From: Propionibacteriaceae bacterium
Lineage (GTDB): Bacteria > Actinomycetota > Actinomycetes > Propionibacteriales > Propionibacteriaceae
Length of the DNA stretch: 20,441 bases
Direction of reading: 5' to 3'
Assembly: GCA_905372155.1 (NCBI GenBank)
Contig: CAJPNZ010000050.1
Coordinates: 1 to 20,441, forward strand
Position 1 is the first letter of the stretch. Each line of letters begins with the position of its first letter. This document shows, piece after piece, positions 1-8,150 of the stretch. The notes under the pieces are model-generated. The model had not been told where the DNA came from and made no database searches. It worked only from the letters and a program-made list of their open reading frames with translations. The position numbers and the translations under genes are program-made.

Positions 1-1249
1 GGTTCCAGTCGGCGCGGATGTGGGCGACGTTGAGTGCCCGTCCGCCGGGGGTGAGTTCCAGCAGCCACACCTTCCGGTACTCGGCCCGGATGGTGGGAGC
101 AGGTGTCTGGGAGTTGTGGCCGGCGCTGTCGCCGTAGGTGGAGATGACCGCCCACCCGGGGGCACCGAAGGCCTGCCCGCTGATGTGCACCGCGTAGGCC
201 TCGCCATCAATCGGGTAGAGGGTGTGCAGGTCGTTGCGCTCGCCGGTAGCGACATCGATGGACGCGATCTGCCCCTTCCCGTAGTCGGCGACCACCAGGA
301 GGTCCCTGCGGTCCGGGCCGAGGGCGAGATCGGAGTGTTCCGAACCGTCGAGAAGTTGGCGTGACTGTGTGAAGTCGGTGCTGTAGGCGACGGTTCCGCC
401 CTCCCCGGCCAGCCAGGACGGCACCACGTATGTGCCGCTCGGCGCCGTTGAGACGTGGTCCGGGAAGGCCCCCGGGACGGGGAAGGCCGAGGCATCCAGG
501 GTGCCGATCACGGTTTTGTTCTCGAGGTCGAGAGCGAGGAGCCCGTGACAGGTGTTGCGCTGGGTGGCCGCGTCGTAGGAGGTGGCCATGAGTCCCAGGA
601 CCTTGCCGTCGGCGCTGAGGGTGCCTTCTCCCTTGGTCCAGAAGGACGTGGCCCCGGGCCACGGGGTCCGGCCCGTGAAGTCGAAAGCCTGTTCCTTGGT
701 TCCGGTCTCCACGTCGAGCAGCCACCAGACCATGCCGCCGTTGCGTTCGGTGAAGTAGAGCCGGTTGGGTTCACCGGGATGCCAGAGGGGTTCGCAATCG
801 CCGGCCAGGTCCGGGAGCTTGTGCAGATACCCGAAGGTGGTGGCGTCGTAGAGGTGCCAGAAACCCTTGCCATCCTGCGCGAGGTAGCGGGTGTTGTCGG
901 CGTTGAAGGCCTGCCGCCTGGAGTACTCGTGCCGCATGCGGTCGCCCTCCCCCTCGGCAACGGCGGTCGCGCGGTACAGGCGGGTTCCGTAGGCGGGGTC
1001 GATCAGGGCATCGGACAGACCGGTGGAGCGTTCCGGCCGAGCAATGGTGTTGATCGGATCATCCGACAGCGGGGTGAGCCGGAAGCTTGACTCGTACAGC
1101 GCATCGAAGGGATTGCTCGGACCCGCACTGGGCGGAGATGCCATCGCCGAAGTTGATGGGGAGGGATGGGAGCCGGCGACGCAGCACGCCACCAGGCCGA
1201 GGCCTCCGGTCCCGAGAAGGGCACGACGGGAAAACCGGACACAGTTCAT
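1..1249 (-). CDS. Tat-type exported lipoprotein, probable beta-propeller fold (3' end missing)
   Basis: An uninterrupted frame runs from an ATG at 1249 off the left edge, giving at least 416 residues. The start follows a strong AGGAGG-type ribosome site. The N-terminus has SRRALL (twin arginines 8-9), a short hydrophobic stretch, and a lipobox LVAC ending at Cys22, followed by a Ser/Pro-rich linker. This pattern suggests Tat export and lipid anchoring on the outer face of the membrane. The mature part has repeated strand-rich blocks such as HLYDATT, WWLLDVETGT, LLALDLENKT and IASIDVATGE. These resemble TolB/PD40 or oligogalacturonate-lyase-like propeller blades, so a binding or sugar-related role is possible, but no catalytic residues could be assigned. 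The gene is divergent from the aldo/keto reductase. The frame is confident, the fold moderately so, and the function unknown. Confidence 0.75.
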   Translation of the reverse strand, partial: MNCVRFSRRALLGTGGLGLVACCVAGSHPSPSTSAMASPPSAGPSNPFDALYESSFRLTPLSDDPINTIARPERSTGLSDALIDPAYGTRLYRATAVAEGEGDRMRHEYSRRQAFNADNTRYLAQDGKGFWHLYDATTFGYLHKLPDLAGDCEPLWHPGEPNRLYFTERNGGMVWWLLDVETGTKEQAFDFTGRTPWPGATSFWTKGEGTLSADGKVLGLMATSYDAATQRNTCHGLLALDLENKTVIGTLDASAFPVPGAFPDHVSTAPSGTYVVPSWLAGEGGTVAYSTDFTQSRQLLDGSEHSDLALGPDRRDLLVVADYGKGQIASIDVATGERNDLHTLYPIDGEAYAVHISGQAFGAPGWAVISTYGDSAGHNSQTPAPTIRAEYRKVWLLELTPGGRALNVAHIRADWN

Positions 1250-1305
1250 CTGTTCCTCCTAGAACACGATTTCTCGGTCCTCCCCTTGTCGCCAACTCCT
1301 GGCGC

Positions 1306-1315
1306 CACGATCGTG
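1306..1315. promoter_or_regulatory. Perfect 10-bp palindrome upstream of the lipoprotein gene
   Basis: CACGATCGTG is a perfect palindrome 57 bp upstream of the lipoprotein start. On the minus strand it lies directly downstream of TAGCAT (1316-1321), a weak -10-like hexamer. That is the position expected of a repressor operator overlapping a transcription start. A 10-bp palindrome can occur by chance and no regulator gene is adjacent. Confidence 0.2.
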
Positions 1316-1383
1316 ATGCTACACGTTCCTGCAACATTCAAAAAGATCTTCTCAAAAGCCGACCGGCTCTTCCCTCTGAAGCT

Positions 1384-1470
1384 GGTTGAGCCGGGCCGTG
1401 AGGAACGAGCCGCACCACGAGTGTTGGTCTCGGTGCCAGGTTGGGTTGAGCCGGGCCGTGAGGAACGAGC
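1384..1470 (+). repeat. Two copies of a 27-bp direct repeat in the divergent intergenic gap
   Basis: The same 27 bases, beginning GGTTGAGCCGGGCCGTGAGG, occur at 1384-1410 and 1444-1470, exactly 60 bp apart. The second copy continues into GGTCCGAGTCGAAACC (1471-1486), the typical far end of this repeat family. They are relatives of the copies at 2479-2693. Apart from these repeats, the palindrome at 1306-1315 and the reductase leader, the 335-bp gap 1250-1584 holds no gene that I can support. Confidence 0.8.
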
Positions 1471-1584
1471 GGTCCGAGTCGAAACCACCCCTGACGCTTG
1501 GTGGCCAGAACCCGGCCACGAGCCGGCTCACCACATGACGTACATCTAAAGTGGTGGGACAGTTCCACGACAGGAAGGTGCGTG

Positions 1585-2430
1585 ATGCAGACGATCACCC
1601 TCAACAATGGTGTGGAGATGCCCATGGTGGGTTTGGGCGTGTTCCGGATGACCGGGGATGAGGTGCGCGCCGCGCTGCCGGTGGCTCTTGATGCCGGGTA
1701 TCGGCTGATCGACACGGCCGCCCTGTACGGCAATGAGGAGGCGGTCGGTGAGGTGATCGCGGCCTCCGGGCTGCCGCGCAACGAGCTGTTCGTCACCACC
1801 AAGGTCTGGTACCGCGACTTCGGCCGCGACGCCACGTTGCGGGCCTTCGAGAAGTCGCTGAGCAGGTTGGGGCTGGACCACGTGGACCTGTATCTGCTGC
1901 ACCAGCCCTTCAACGATTGCTACGGGGCGTGGCGGGCCCTCGAAGAGCTGTACGGGCAGGGGGTCGTCCGCGCGATCGGGGTGTCGAACTTCATGCCGGA
2001 TCGCTATCTCGACTTCGTCGTCCACAACGACGTCACGCCCGCGGTCAACCAGTGCGAGGTGCATCCTCTCCATCAGCGAGGGGACCTCCACGAAATCACC
2101 CGGCAGCACGGCACCGTCCTCCAGGCGTGGGCGCCGCTGGCCCAGGGGAGATCGGAGATCCACAGCTCCCCGCTGCTGCGGAAGATCGCGGAGCGGCACG
2201 GGAAGTCGGTGGCGCAGGTGATGCTGCGATGGCTGGTGCAGCGCGGGATCTCCTTGGTGGTCAAGAGCACCCACGAGGCCCGGCTGCGGGAAAACCTGGA
2301 TGTCTTCGACTTCGAACTGACCAAGGCCGAGATGTCGGACATCGCCGCCCTGGACGAACACAAACCGAACGCGGGCATGACCCATCACGATCCGCGGCTG
2401 TTGGAGTACCTGCACGACAAATACCGCTGA
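1585..2430 (+). CDS. Aldo/keto reductase, 2,5-diketo-D-gluconate reductase-like
   Basis: This 281-aa protein is a NADPH-type aldo/keto reductase that reduces carbonyls in the cytoplasm; the physiological substrate cannot be read from sequence. The ATG at 1585 follows AGGAAGGTG with good spacing. The longer in-frame start at 1498 would run through intergenic repeat sequence and is less likely. The catalytic tetrad is complete: Asp43 and Tyr48 in DTAALYGNE, Lys73 in TTKVWY and His106 in YLLHQP. Other family signatures are GLGVF near the N-terminus, GVSNF, VNQCEVHP and the cofactor-binding VVKSTHEARLREN near the C-terminus. The length is normal for the AKR5-like group. It stands alone, convergent with the GNAT gene and divergent from the lipoprotein gene. 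Confidence 0.93.
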   Translation: MQTITLNNGVEMPMVGLGVFRMTGDEVRAALPVALDAGYRLIDTAALYGNEEAVGEVIAASGLPRNELFVTTKVWYRDFGRDATLRAFEKSLSRLGLDHVDLYLLHQPFNDCYGAWRALEELYGQGVVRAIGVSNFMPDRYLDFVVHNDVTPAVNQCEVHPLHQRGDLHEITRQHGTVLQAWAPLAQGRSEIHSSPLLRKIAERHGKSVAQVMLRWLVQRGISLVVKSTHEARLRENLDVFDFELTKAEMSDIAALDEHKPNAGMTHHDPRLLEYLHDKYR

Positions 2431-2478
2431 TCCCATCTACCCAAAGCTGGTCGACTCGAAACCAAGCCGCACTCCCCC

Positions 2479-2530
2479 GAAGCTGGTTGAGCCGACCTGC
2501 GAACGTCAGCGAGCAGATCGAGTCGAAACC
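2479..2530 (+). repeat. 52-bp dispersed repeat, copy 1
   Basis: This copy begins GAAGCTGGTTGAGCCGACCT and ends ATCGAGTCGAAACC. It is identical over all 52 bases to the copy at 2642-2693. A shortened relative, AAGCTGGTCGACTCGAAACC, lies just before it at about 2445-2464 and looks like an internally deleted copy. Confidence 0.85.
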
Positions 2531-2584
2531 CCTTGCACGTGTCTGGGGACTGAAGTCAGGTTCTGGCCACCGGATGTCAGTGGT

Positions 2585-2633
2585 GGTTTCGACACGGGCC
2601 GCTCGTTCCTCGCGACCCGGCTCAACCAGCTTC
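2585..2633 (-). repeat. Inverted divergent copy of the dispersed repeat
   Basis: This copy lies in the opposite orientation, starting GGTTTCGACACGGGCCGCTC and ending CGGCTCAACCAGCTTC on the plus strand. Its ends match the reverse complement of the 52-bp copies. Its middle matches the GGCCGTGAGGAACGAGC type found at 1384-1470, so the family has at least two internal sequence types with shared ends. Confidence 0.8.
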
Positions 2634-2657
2634 GGGAAAAGGAAGCTGGTTGAGCCG
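2618..2657. terminator. 16-bp perfect stem hairpin between convergent genes
   Basis: CGGCTCAACCAGCTTC (2618-2633) is followed by an 8-base loop, GGGAAAAG, and the exact complement (2642-2657). It is formed by two head-to-head repeat copies. It sits between the convergent aldo/keto reductase and GNAT genes, where a bidirectional terminator would be expected. There is no T-tract, so a strong transcript structure is certain but terminator activity is inferred. Confidence 0.5.
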
Positions 2658-2693
2658 ACCTGCGAACGTCAGCGAGCAGATCGAGTCGAAACC
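2642..2693 (+). repeat. 52-bp dispersed repeat, copy 2
   Basis: This is identical to 2479-2530 and ends 14 bp before the GNAT stop codon. The gap 2431-2707 is thus almost entirely repeat-derived and contains no coding sequence that I can support. Confidence 0.85.
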
Positions 2694-2707
2694 AGGCCGC
2701 AGAGCGG

Positions 2708-3322
2708 TCAGCCTTCGGGGATCTCGCGGTACATGGTCACGGGATAGTCGGACTCGGTCATGTGCAACCACTCCTTGGCGGTGAAGCCGAAGCGCTCGTA
2801 GAGTCGCTGGCTTCCCAGGGTGGTGGCTTCCAGGTATGCGGGCAGACCGGCCTCGTCGACCACCTCGAGGCGGTGGTTCAGCAGCCGCGATCCGATACCG
2901 AGGCCGCGCGCCTCCTCACCGACAACGATGTCGACGAGGTACCAGTGGGCGTGATCGGGACGGCTCTTGGCAAAGACATCGAGAGTCCTCAGGGTCTGCG
3001 GCAGGTGACGCAACCCCACCGCCGAGACCACCCGAGGCAGCTCACGCACCTTCGCCCAACTGGAGGTCTTGCGGTCGGGCGACTCCCATGCCGCAGCACC
3101 GACCAGGCGGCCGTCGTCCTCTCGGCGGGCCAAATCGACGGCCCCTCCCGCCATCGCCCCGGTCCGCAACTCGGACAGGAACACCTTCGTCAGACGCTGC
3201 AGCCGGTTCCGCTCCCCCGGGATCATCACCGCGATCACCGGGTCGTCGTGGAAAGCCGCAGCGAACAGACCAGCCACCTCAGGCAGGTCCGCCTCCTCCC
3301 CCTGGACGATGGCAATGGTCAT
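2708..3322 (-). CDS. GNAT-family N-acetyltransferase
   Basis: This 204-aa protein has the acetyl-CoA-binding GNAT fold. Motif A is visible as DIVVGEEARGLGIGSRLL (residues 131-148), with the pyrophosphate-binding RGLGIG at 139-144. It is followed by AYLEATTLGSQRLYERFGF, the usual beta5 and motif-B region. The ATG at 3322 (MTIAIVQ) is preferred over the upstream start at 3388 because it follows GAAGGGAT at good spacing and the fold begins directly after it. The acceptor substrate cannot be predicted; many similar actinobacterial proteins modify amines or small toxic compounds. It is downstream of the SIR2 gene on the same strand, with a 133-bp gap that holds a small hairpin, so it is probably not part of that operon. 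Confidence 0.88.
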   Translation of the reverse strand: MTIAIVQGEEADLPEVAGLFAAAFHDDPVIAVMIPGERNRLQRLTKVFLSELRTGAMAGGAVDLARREDDGRLVGAAAWESPDRKTSSWAKVRELPRVVSAVGLRHLPQTLRTLDVFAKSRPDHAHWYLVDIVVGEEARGLGIGSRLLNHRLEVVDEAGLPAYLEATTLGSQRLYERFGFTAKEWLHMTESDYPVTMYREIPEG

Positions 3323-3363
3323 TCGGTATCCCTTCGGCGGTCGTGGTTCTGGTAGACGGTGGC

Positions 3364-3380
3364 GCTCCTCAAGAAGGAGC
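3364..3380. terminator. Small hairpin downstream of the defence operon
   Basis: GCTCCT (3364-3369) and AGGAGC (3375-3380) form a 6-bp stem with a 5-base loop. It lies 76 bp past the SIR2 stop and ahead of the GNAT start, so it could end the operon transcript. There is no T-run on the minus strand, so support is weak. Nothing else in the 3323-3455 gap is convincing. Confidence 0.3.
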
Positions 3381-3455
3381 AAGTTCAACTCATCAGACTA
3401 CCAGCAGCGCAGACAGAGTACGTTTCACATTTTCCGCACACGTCAAGGATAAACC

Positions 3456-4685
3456 CTAGGAGCGGGACTCAATCCATTCAGCCGCTTTCATCCTATGGAA
3501 CTCAAAATTCGGACGAGCCGATCCCCATTCCCGCGGATATCCTGGACACCCCGTAGATTCATGATTTTTATATTCTAGCGCCGCTCGAATGAAGTATGGC
3601 GTAGACCCGCTGCAATCAAATCGAGAATTGGGGACACCCGGATCAACGACTTCCAGGATAGACCCTTCCCGAGATTCAATCCAGTCCTCGACAAGAGTGT
3701 TTATATGTTCATCCCCAAAGGAATACCCGACGACTATCAAACGATCTACCTCCAGCAACCAGTTCCAGAATTCTGCAAGCATCGCCAAAAACGGCCCATC
3801 TGGACGAAGTTTTCCTCGCAATCCGAACACGAGCCCCACTGGCTGCAGATCCCGCCCCAAACCATCATAAAGAAAATAGTCATCATCTTCTCTATTGGTC
3901 ATTCTAGGGGCACCCTCAGGGGCTCCCCCACCTTCAACCCAAGGGTAACCCCAGTCTATTGAACCATGAAGTTTTAGTAGTCGCACATCAGCATTTTCAT
4001 CCCACTCCCAAGACATTCCACCTTTCCACTTCTCAACGCCTGTATCCACCAGTAGCCCAGCATTTGCAGAAGCGTTTTCTACACCAATATCGTAGTTCAA
4101 TGTGGCGATCCGAATCGGTTTTGATCGGAACAGACCAGTCAAGTAATCGTGTGCAGTTTCACTATCCGGAGTCAGGGCGCTCCCGAGCTTCTCGTGAACA
4201 ACTTTGCATAATTTACGATAGGTCTCGCTCACAGAAGGAGCAGGAGGCCCAGAATTGCCGAAAGCCTCTTGCCGACCCTCCCTCATAGCCCTGGAATACC
4301 TCAAGGCTTCCTCAACGAACCGCGCCCATTCCGACATGTCACTCCTGGAGGGAAAGGGTTCTCGCCATTGTTGAACGAAGGGAGCGATCTCCAACTCGGA
4401 CGCGGTGGCGAGCATTTGAATGGTGGTGAAGAGCCTCTCGATGTCGACACCGCCTGGAGGCCTTCCCTTGTACGCATCTCCCGCTTGAATATTTGCTATC
4501 GCTGCATAGTATGCCTGAGTGAGCGGGCCCACCGGGGGATCGTATCCATATGGCGAAGGCTCGAAAGGCTCGTCCTCCTGGATCAGTTCTCCAATTCTCT
4601 GGGTCAATCCCATGGACACCGGGAGTCCCGCATCCCGCGACGCCCCGGCACCCAGAAGATATACGGTTCGAGGTTCAGCCACCAC
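3456..4685 (-). CDS. SIR2-domain protein, probable NAD+-consuming defence effector
   Basis: This 409-aa protein is read from GTG at 4685, preceded by AAAGGG at 7-nt spacing, and lies 35 bp after the ATPase stop codon. SIR2-type motifs occur in order: a Rossmann glycine motif LLGAGASRDAGLP (10-22), TLNYDIGVE (195-203) with the conserved Asn197, LKLHGSIDW (238-246) with the probable catalytic His240, and VVGYSFGDEHIN (318-329). Bacterial proteins of this type (SIR2_2-like) occur in Thoeris, DSR and SIR2-HerA systems, where they degrade NAD+ once phage is sensed. No extra sensor domain such as SLOG or HerA is evident, so sensing may be supplied by the neighbours. GC is near 50 percent in the stretch counted, well below the ATPase gene, suggesting separate acquisition. 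The SIR2 fold is clear; the effector role is inferred. Confidence 0.9.
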   Translation of the reverse strand: MVAEPRTVYLLGAGASRDAGLPVSMGLTQRIGELIQEDEPFEPSPYGYDPPVGPLTQAYYAAIANIQAGDAYKGRPPGGVDIERLFTTIQMLATASELEIAPFVQQWREPFPSRSDMSEWARFVEEALRYSRAMREGRQEAFGNSGPPAPSVSETYRKLCKVVHEKLGSALTPDSETAHDYLTGLFRSKPIRIATLNYDIGVENASANAGLLVDTGVEKWKGGMSWEWDENADVRLLKLHGSIDWGYPWVEGGGAPEGAPRMTNREDDDYFLYDGLGRDLQPVGLVFGLRGKLRPDGPFLAMLAEFWNWLLEVDRLIVVGYSFGDEHINTLVEDWIESREGSILEVVDPGVPNSRFDCSGSTPYFIRAALEYKNHESTGCPGYPREWGSARPNFEFHRMKAAEWIESRS

Positions 4686-4720
4686 AACATTGCCCTTTCA
4701 TATTTCCCCTCATTCCCACG

Positions 4721-7700
4721 TCAACTTTTCTCGAAGCCGGAGCTGGGATCGAATTTGAGGACTCGCGCGTTTTCGCTAATGGTTCGGATTTCGGTGTCGT
4801 TGAATCCTTCGGTTTTCACCGCTTGGATGTCGATGGTGATCTCCAGGCTGGCCCCTGCCCCTGCCAGGCGGTCGATGATCTCCCGGGTGATGTTTCCGAT
4901 GTCGCGGGAGTAGAGTTCGGGGTCGATCTTCACCGAGCCGAAGAAACGCGCGGCCACGGTCTTGACCACTTCATCCACCCCGGCCCTGTCGGCTTCCCCA
5001 ATGCCCGGTGCAACCCGGACCACATCGACGTGTCCCCCCTCCGATTGGCTGTCGGCTGCAGCAGGTGGTGCGGTTTCCCGGGCGGCGCGGTCTGCGTCGA
5101 GTTGTTCCTGAGCGCGGGCAGGGTCCACCAGCAGGGTGCTGTCGGTCACCTGGATCGTCGCATTCGGGTCGGGTGGCAGCACAAGCCCCCGGTAGCGTCC
5201 GGTTTCCGGATCCTTGCCCGCCGCGATTCCGAAGCGTTCGTTCTCCACCAGGATGGCGGTGAGCGCACGCTCAATGGCAGCATCGAGCACCTCGCGTTTC
5301 ACGAGCCGATGCATGTAGATGTAGCGGGTGAAATACCCCCACAACTCACCGACGCTGATCTCACCGCTTTCACGCCACCTGGCGCCGAGTTCCTCGCGCA
5401 GGGTGGACCCGAGAATTGCCGCCCCGAACTCGGTTACGAGCAAATCATCGCGCCGCATCTTGTAGGACACCCGCTCCGCCAATGACCTACCACCGGAATC
5501 GGGCACCTTCTCCGCCTCCAGTTCGAAGGGTTGCGTCGGTTCGGGTTGCACGGGGTAGACCATCCAGATGAAGGTACCTCGAATGCGATCTGCGACCACC
5601 CGGTCGAAATTGACCACCTGCTCGTCTGCCTGTTTCCGCTGCTGGACCGACAGGTTGAGGGGTTCACTGGTCGCCTGAACCTGTTTCCACCCGAGATAGG
5701 TTCGAGTCGCGGCCTCCAGCCCCTCCAGCTGGTTCCTGTCCGCCAGCAGGAACACCACCGTGTTGCGGTGAATGCGTTGGCTGGCGCCCTTGGCCCCGAC
5801 GGCGTCATGAACCCACCGGTATGCTTCGGATTCCCGGCTCTCCTGTTTGCGCCAGGAATGCCGGGGATGGGCTATGACCAGACGCACATCCTCCAGATCG
5901 GGAATATCGGCACTCGATTCCGGGGAGATGTGAACCCGGTCGAACACATCGCGGGACCTTTCCTCCGCGCGCAGGCGACGGGTGATCTCGTTCCACACCT
6001 TCTCGGGATCCTCGCGGAGCCGCTCGGCGTAGTCATTGGCCGTCTTGGTCACCGACGGCTGCGTGTCGAACCAGTAATGCCCCTGCTCCTCGTAGAAATA
6101 GGTGGACCGCTGGGCCAGCAGTTCGAGGGCACTGCCGAAATTACCCAGCGTGTCGCCGGGAATCGCGGTGCCCAGCCACAGGTACTGCTTGTCCAATCCC
6201 CTGTGGGTGCTCCGGACGCGCGGAGCCGCACCCATGAAGATCGCGCGCGCCAGCCGCTGGGTGACGAACCGCTGCCCCAGGCTCGGACGCTCCAGGTCGA
6301 TGCGCTGGGCCATGGAACTGGGCCCGTCGATGTCGGAATCAATGATCGGTTTCCACTGATCCTCCAGGTACTGGGTCAGATCGGTGTTGACCGTCGTCGC
6401 ATCCAACGGCACATTACCGGGAAGGATGAGCGGTGAGGCGTCCTCGGACTTCCACAGCTCGTGGACTATCGACGACACGAGTTTCAGCACGCCACGGGTG
6501 CGTTGGAATCGTTCCAGCGTGGACCAGTCCTCGTAGAGCCGATCCAGCAGCTCGGGATGAAGCGGATAGGAGACGCGGATTCGTTTCTCGTACTCGTCGC
6601 TGACCTTCGCTGCATCGCGCGGGAAAAGCGCCGCGTGGCTCTGGTAAAAGCCCACGAAATTGCGCGCCACCGCGGCAATCGTCCTGAGCGCCTCGGCATC
6701 CGCGGGCTGGAACAGGCGGCGGCGGACTATCTCGAACGACTCGTTCTTGCTGGACGGCCTCCACTGATCGGCCACCCGGCGAATCACGTTCTGGAGACGC
6801 TCCAACGCGAGCTGACCATTCGCGCCACCGACCTCGATATCGCTGCCGGCACCGGCCGCCCCTGTGTCCGAAGCCGGAATGGAGACCACCAGCATCGCCC
6901 CCGGCACGGACCGGACGATCTCGGTCAGCGACTGGGCGAAGGTGAACTGCGTCTCGAAGGAACCCGACGGCAACTCCTTGTCCGTGACGAGCTGCCTGGC
7001 GTAGGCCACCCATTCGTCGATCAGGATCAGCGCCGGCGCGTGCTTCTGGATCAGCGTTCGCAGGGCCGATCCGGGATTGGTCCCGGATCGGTCCGCATCC
7101 GCGACCATCTCGTAGGCCTCCCGCCCGCCCAGCTGCCAGGCAAGCTCCCCCCACAGGGTGTGGATCTTCGTACCATCCGGTTTGGTGTGCGTGGAGCCGG
7201 CCTGCAGATAGGTTCCAACCAGGGCCACCCGCCTCACCCCGAGCTTCTCGAGCCAGGGGTTTCCGTTCCCGGCCACCAGGTCCTGGATCTCCTGGGGCAT
7301 GTCCTGCGCGGGAATGCCGCTGAACAGGTGGTAGAGGGCAAGCATCGAGTGGGTTTTGCCGCCGCCGAAGTTGGTCTGGAGGTTCACCACGGGGCTGGCG
7401 TTGCCGTCGCCGCTCATGCGACGCAGGGCCCGGCTGAGCAGGTCCCGCAGCCCCTCGGTGAGGTAGGTGCGGGTGAAGAACTCCCCCGGGTCGCCGTACT
7501 CGGGGCTGGTGGCCTGACCGGTGTGCACCAGGTGCAGGTCGGCGGCAAACTCCGAGGCGGTGAACTCGCCGCGCGCCACGTCGTCGTGCGGATGAATCAC
7601 CTCACGCCACGGCTTCAGCCCGCCACCCGGCTTGAGCGATGCCTTTCTCGTCCTCTTCACCTGCTGGCGGGTCTGGTCCTCGTAGACGGTGCGCCGCAGA

Positions 7701-8110
7701 TCGGAGCGCATCTTGCGCACATCGGCCGCGGAATCAGCCGATCCCACCGCCTGGAGGAGCCGCACGATGGTGTCTAGGGCGCGATCGGTGTCGTCGGAAC
7801 TGAACGGCGCGTTGTGGGCCCACTGGTTGCGGGTCTCCCGCAGCTCCGAGGCGAAACTCTGCTGCGCCCGGGACAGCACGTCCCTGAACTCGTAACCGCG
7901 TTCGGTGATCGCGCGCAGCTGCACCTGGACATCGTGTTTCGCGAGGATCTTCGGGGCACTCCCCCGGCGTCGCGCGTCCTCGTCGGCCCACATCGTCGGC
8001 CACTGCGACGATCCGTAGGCCTTGGTCATCACCTCGTCCACCACATCCTGGAGGCCTTCGGAGAGCAGGTCGAAGGCCTTGCTGATTCGGTCCCGGTTGT
8101 TCACTGCCAT
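4721..8110 (-). CDS. DUF499/PglY-like P-loop ATPase with N-terminal Swt1-like HEPN domain
   Basis: This is a large 1129-aa cytoplasmic ATPase. Residues about 1-125 resemble a Swt1-like HEPN domain and carry RNQWAH (94-99), matching the RNxxxH signature of HEPN ribonucleases. The ATPase core has TNFGGGKT (246-253) as Walker A and LILIDEW (361-367) as Walker B. A later block, RNTVVFLLADRNQLEGLE (about 775-795), resembles BrxC/PglY and DUF499 proteins. The C-terminus (from about 1050) is a small beta-rich region. In BREX and Pgl systems the equivalent ATPase is essential for phage restriction. The ATG at 8110 follows TAGGAGA at good spacing. It starts 40 bp after the DUF1016 stop. ATPase assignment is strong, family DUF499 likely, and HEPN catalytic activity unproven. 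Confidence 0.87.
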   Translation of the reverse strand: MAVNNRDRISKAFDLLSEGLQDVVDEVMTKAYGSSQWPTMWADEDARRRGSAPKILAKHDVQVQLRAITERGYEFRDVLSRAQQSFASELRETRNQWAHNAPFSSDDTDRALDTIVRLLQAVGSADSAADVRKMRSDLRRTVYEDQTRQQVKRTRKASLKPGGGLKPWREVIHPHDDVARGEFTASEFAADLHLVHTGQATSPEYGDPGEFFTRTYLTEGLRDLLSRALRRMSGDGNASPVVNLQTNFGGGKTHSMLALYHLFSGIPAQDMPQEIQDLVAGNGNPWLEKLGVRRVALVGTYLQAGSTHTKPDGTKIHTLWGELAWQLGGREAYEMVADADRSGTNPGSALRTLIQKHAPALILIDEWVAYARQLVTDKELPSGSFETQFTFAQSLTEIVRSVPGAMLVVSIPASDTGAAGAGSDIEVGGANGQLALERLQNVIRRVADQWRPSSKNESFEIVRRRLFQPADAEALRTIAAVARNFVGFYQSHAALFPRDAAKVSDEYEKRIRVSYPLHPELLDRLYEDWSTLERFQRTRGVLKLVSSIVHELWKSEDASPLILPGNVPLDATTVNTDLTQYLEDQWKPIIDSDIDGPSSMAQRIDLERPSLGQRFVTQRLARAIFMGAAPRVRSTHRGLDKQYLWLGTAIPGDTLGNFGSALELLAQRSTYFYEEQGHYWFDTQPSVTKTANDYAERLREDPEKVWNEITRRLRAEERSRDVFDRVHISPESSADIPDLEDVRLVIAHPRHSWRKQESRESEAYRWVHDAVGAKGASQRIHRNTVVFLLADRNQLEGLEAATRTYLGWKQVQATSEPLNLSVQQRKQADEQVVNFDRVVADRIRGTFIWMVYPVQPEPTQPFELEAEKVPDSGGRSLAERVSYKMRRDDLLVTEFGAAILGSTLREELGARWRESGEISVGELWGYFTRYIYMHRLVKREVLDAAIERALTAILVENERFGIAAGKDPETGRYRGLVLPPDPNATIQVTDSTLLVDPARAQEQLDADRAARETAPPAAADSQSEGGHVDVVRVAPGIGEADRAGVDEVVKTVAARFFGSVKIDPELYSRDIGNITREIIDRLAGAGASLEITIDIQAVKTEGFNDTEIRTISENARVLKFDPSSGFEKS

Positions 8111-8150
8111 CGGTGTCTCCTACGACGTGGTGCCTGCGTGTCGGGTGTGG

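Noticed and set aside
455..1090. Long plus-strand open frame opposite the lipoprotein gene
   Set aside because: It is a high-GC shadow; the minus-strand frame has a ribosome site, signal peptide and blade-like repeats, while the plus frame has none of these.
6461..7777. 438-aa plus-strand open frame
   Set aside because: It is antisense to the ATPase core, which carries Walker A and B motifs; the composition (Gly, Val, His, Arg rich) is typical of a shadow frame.
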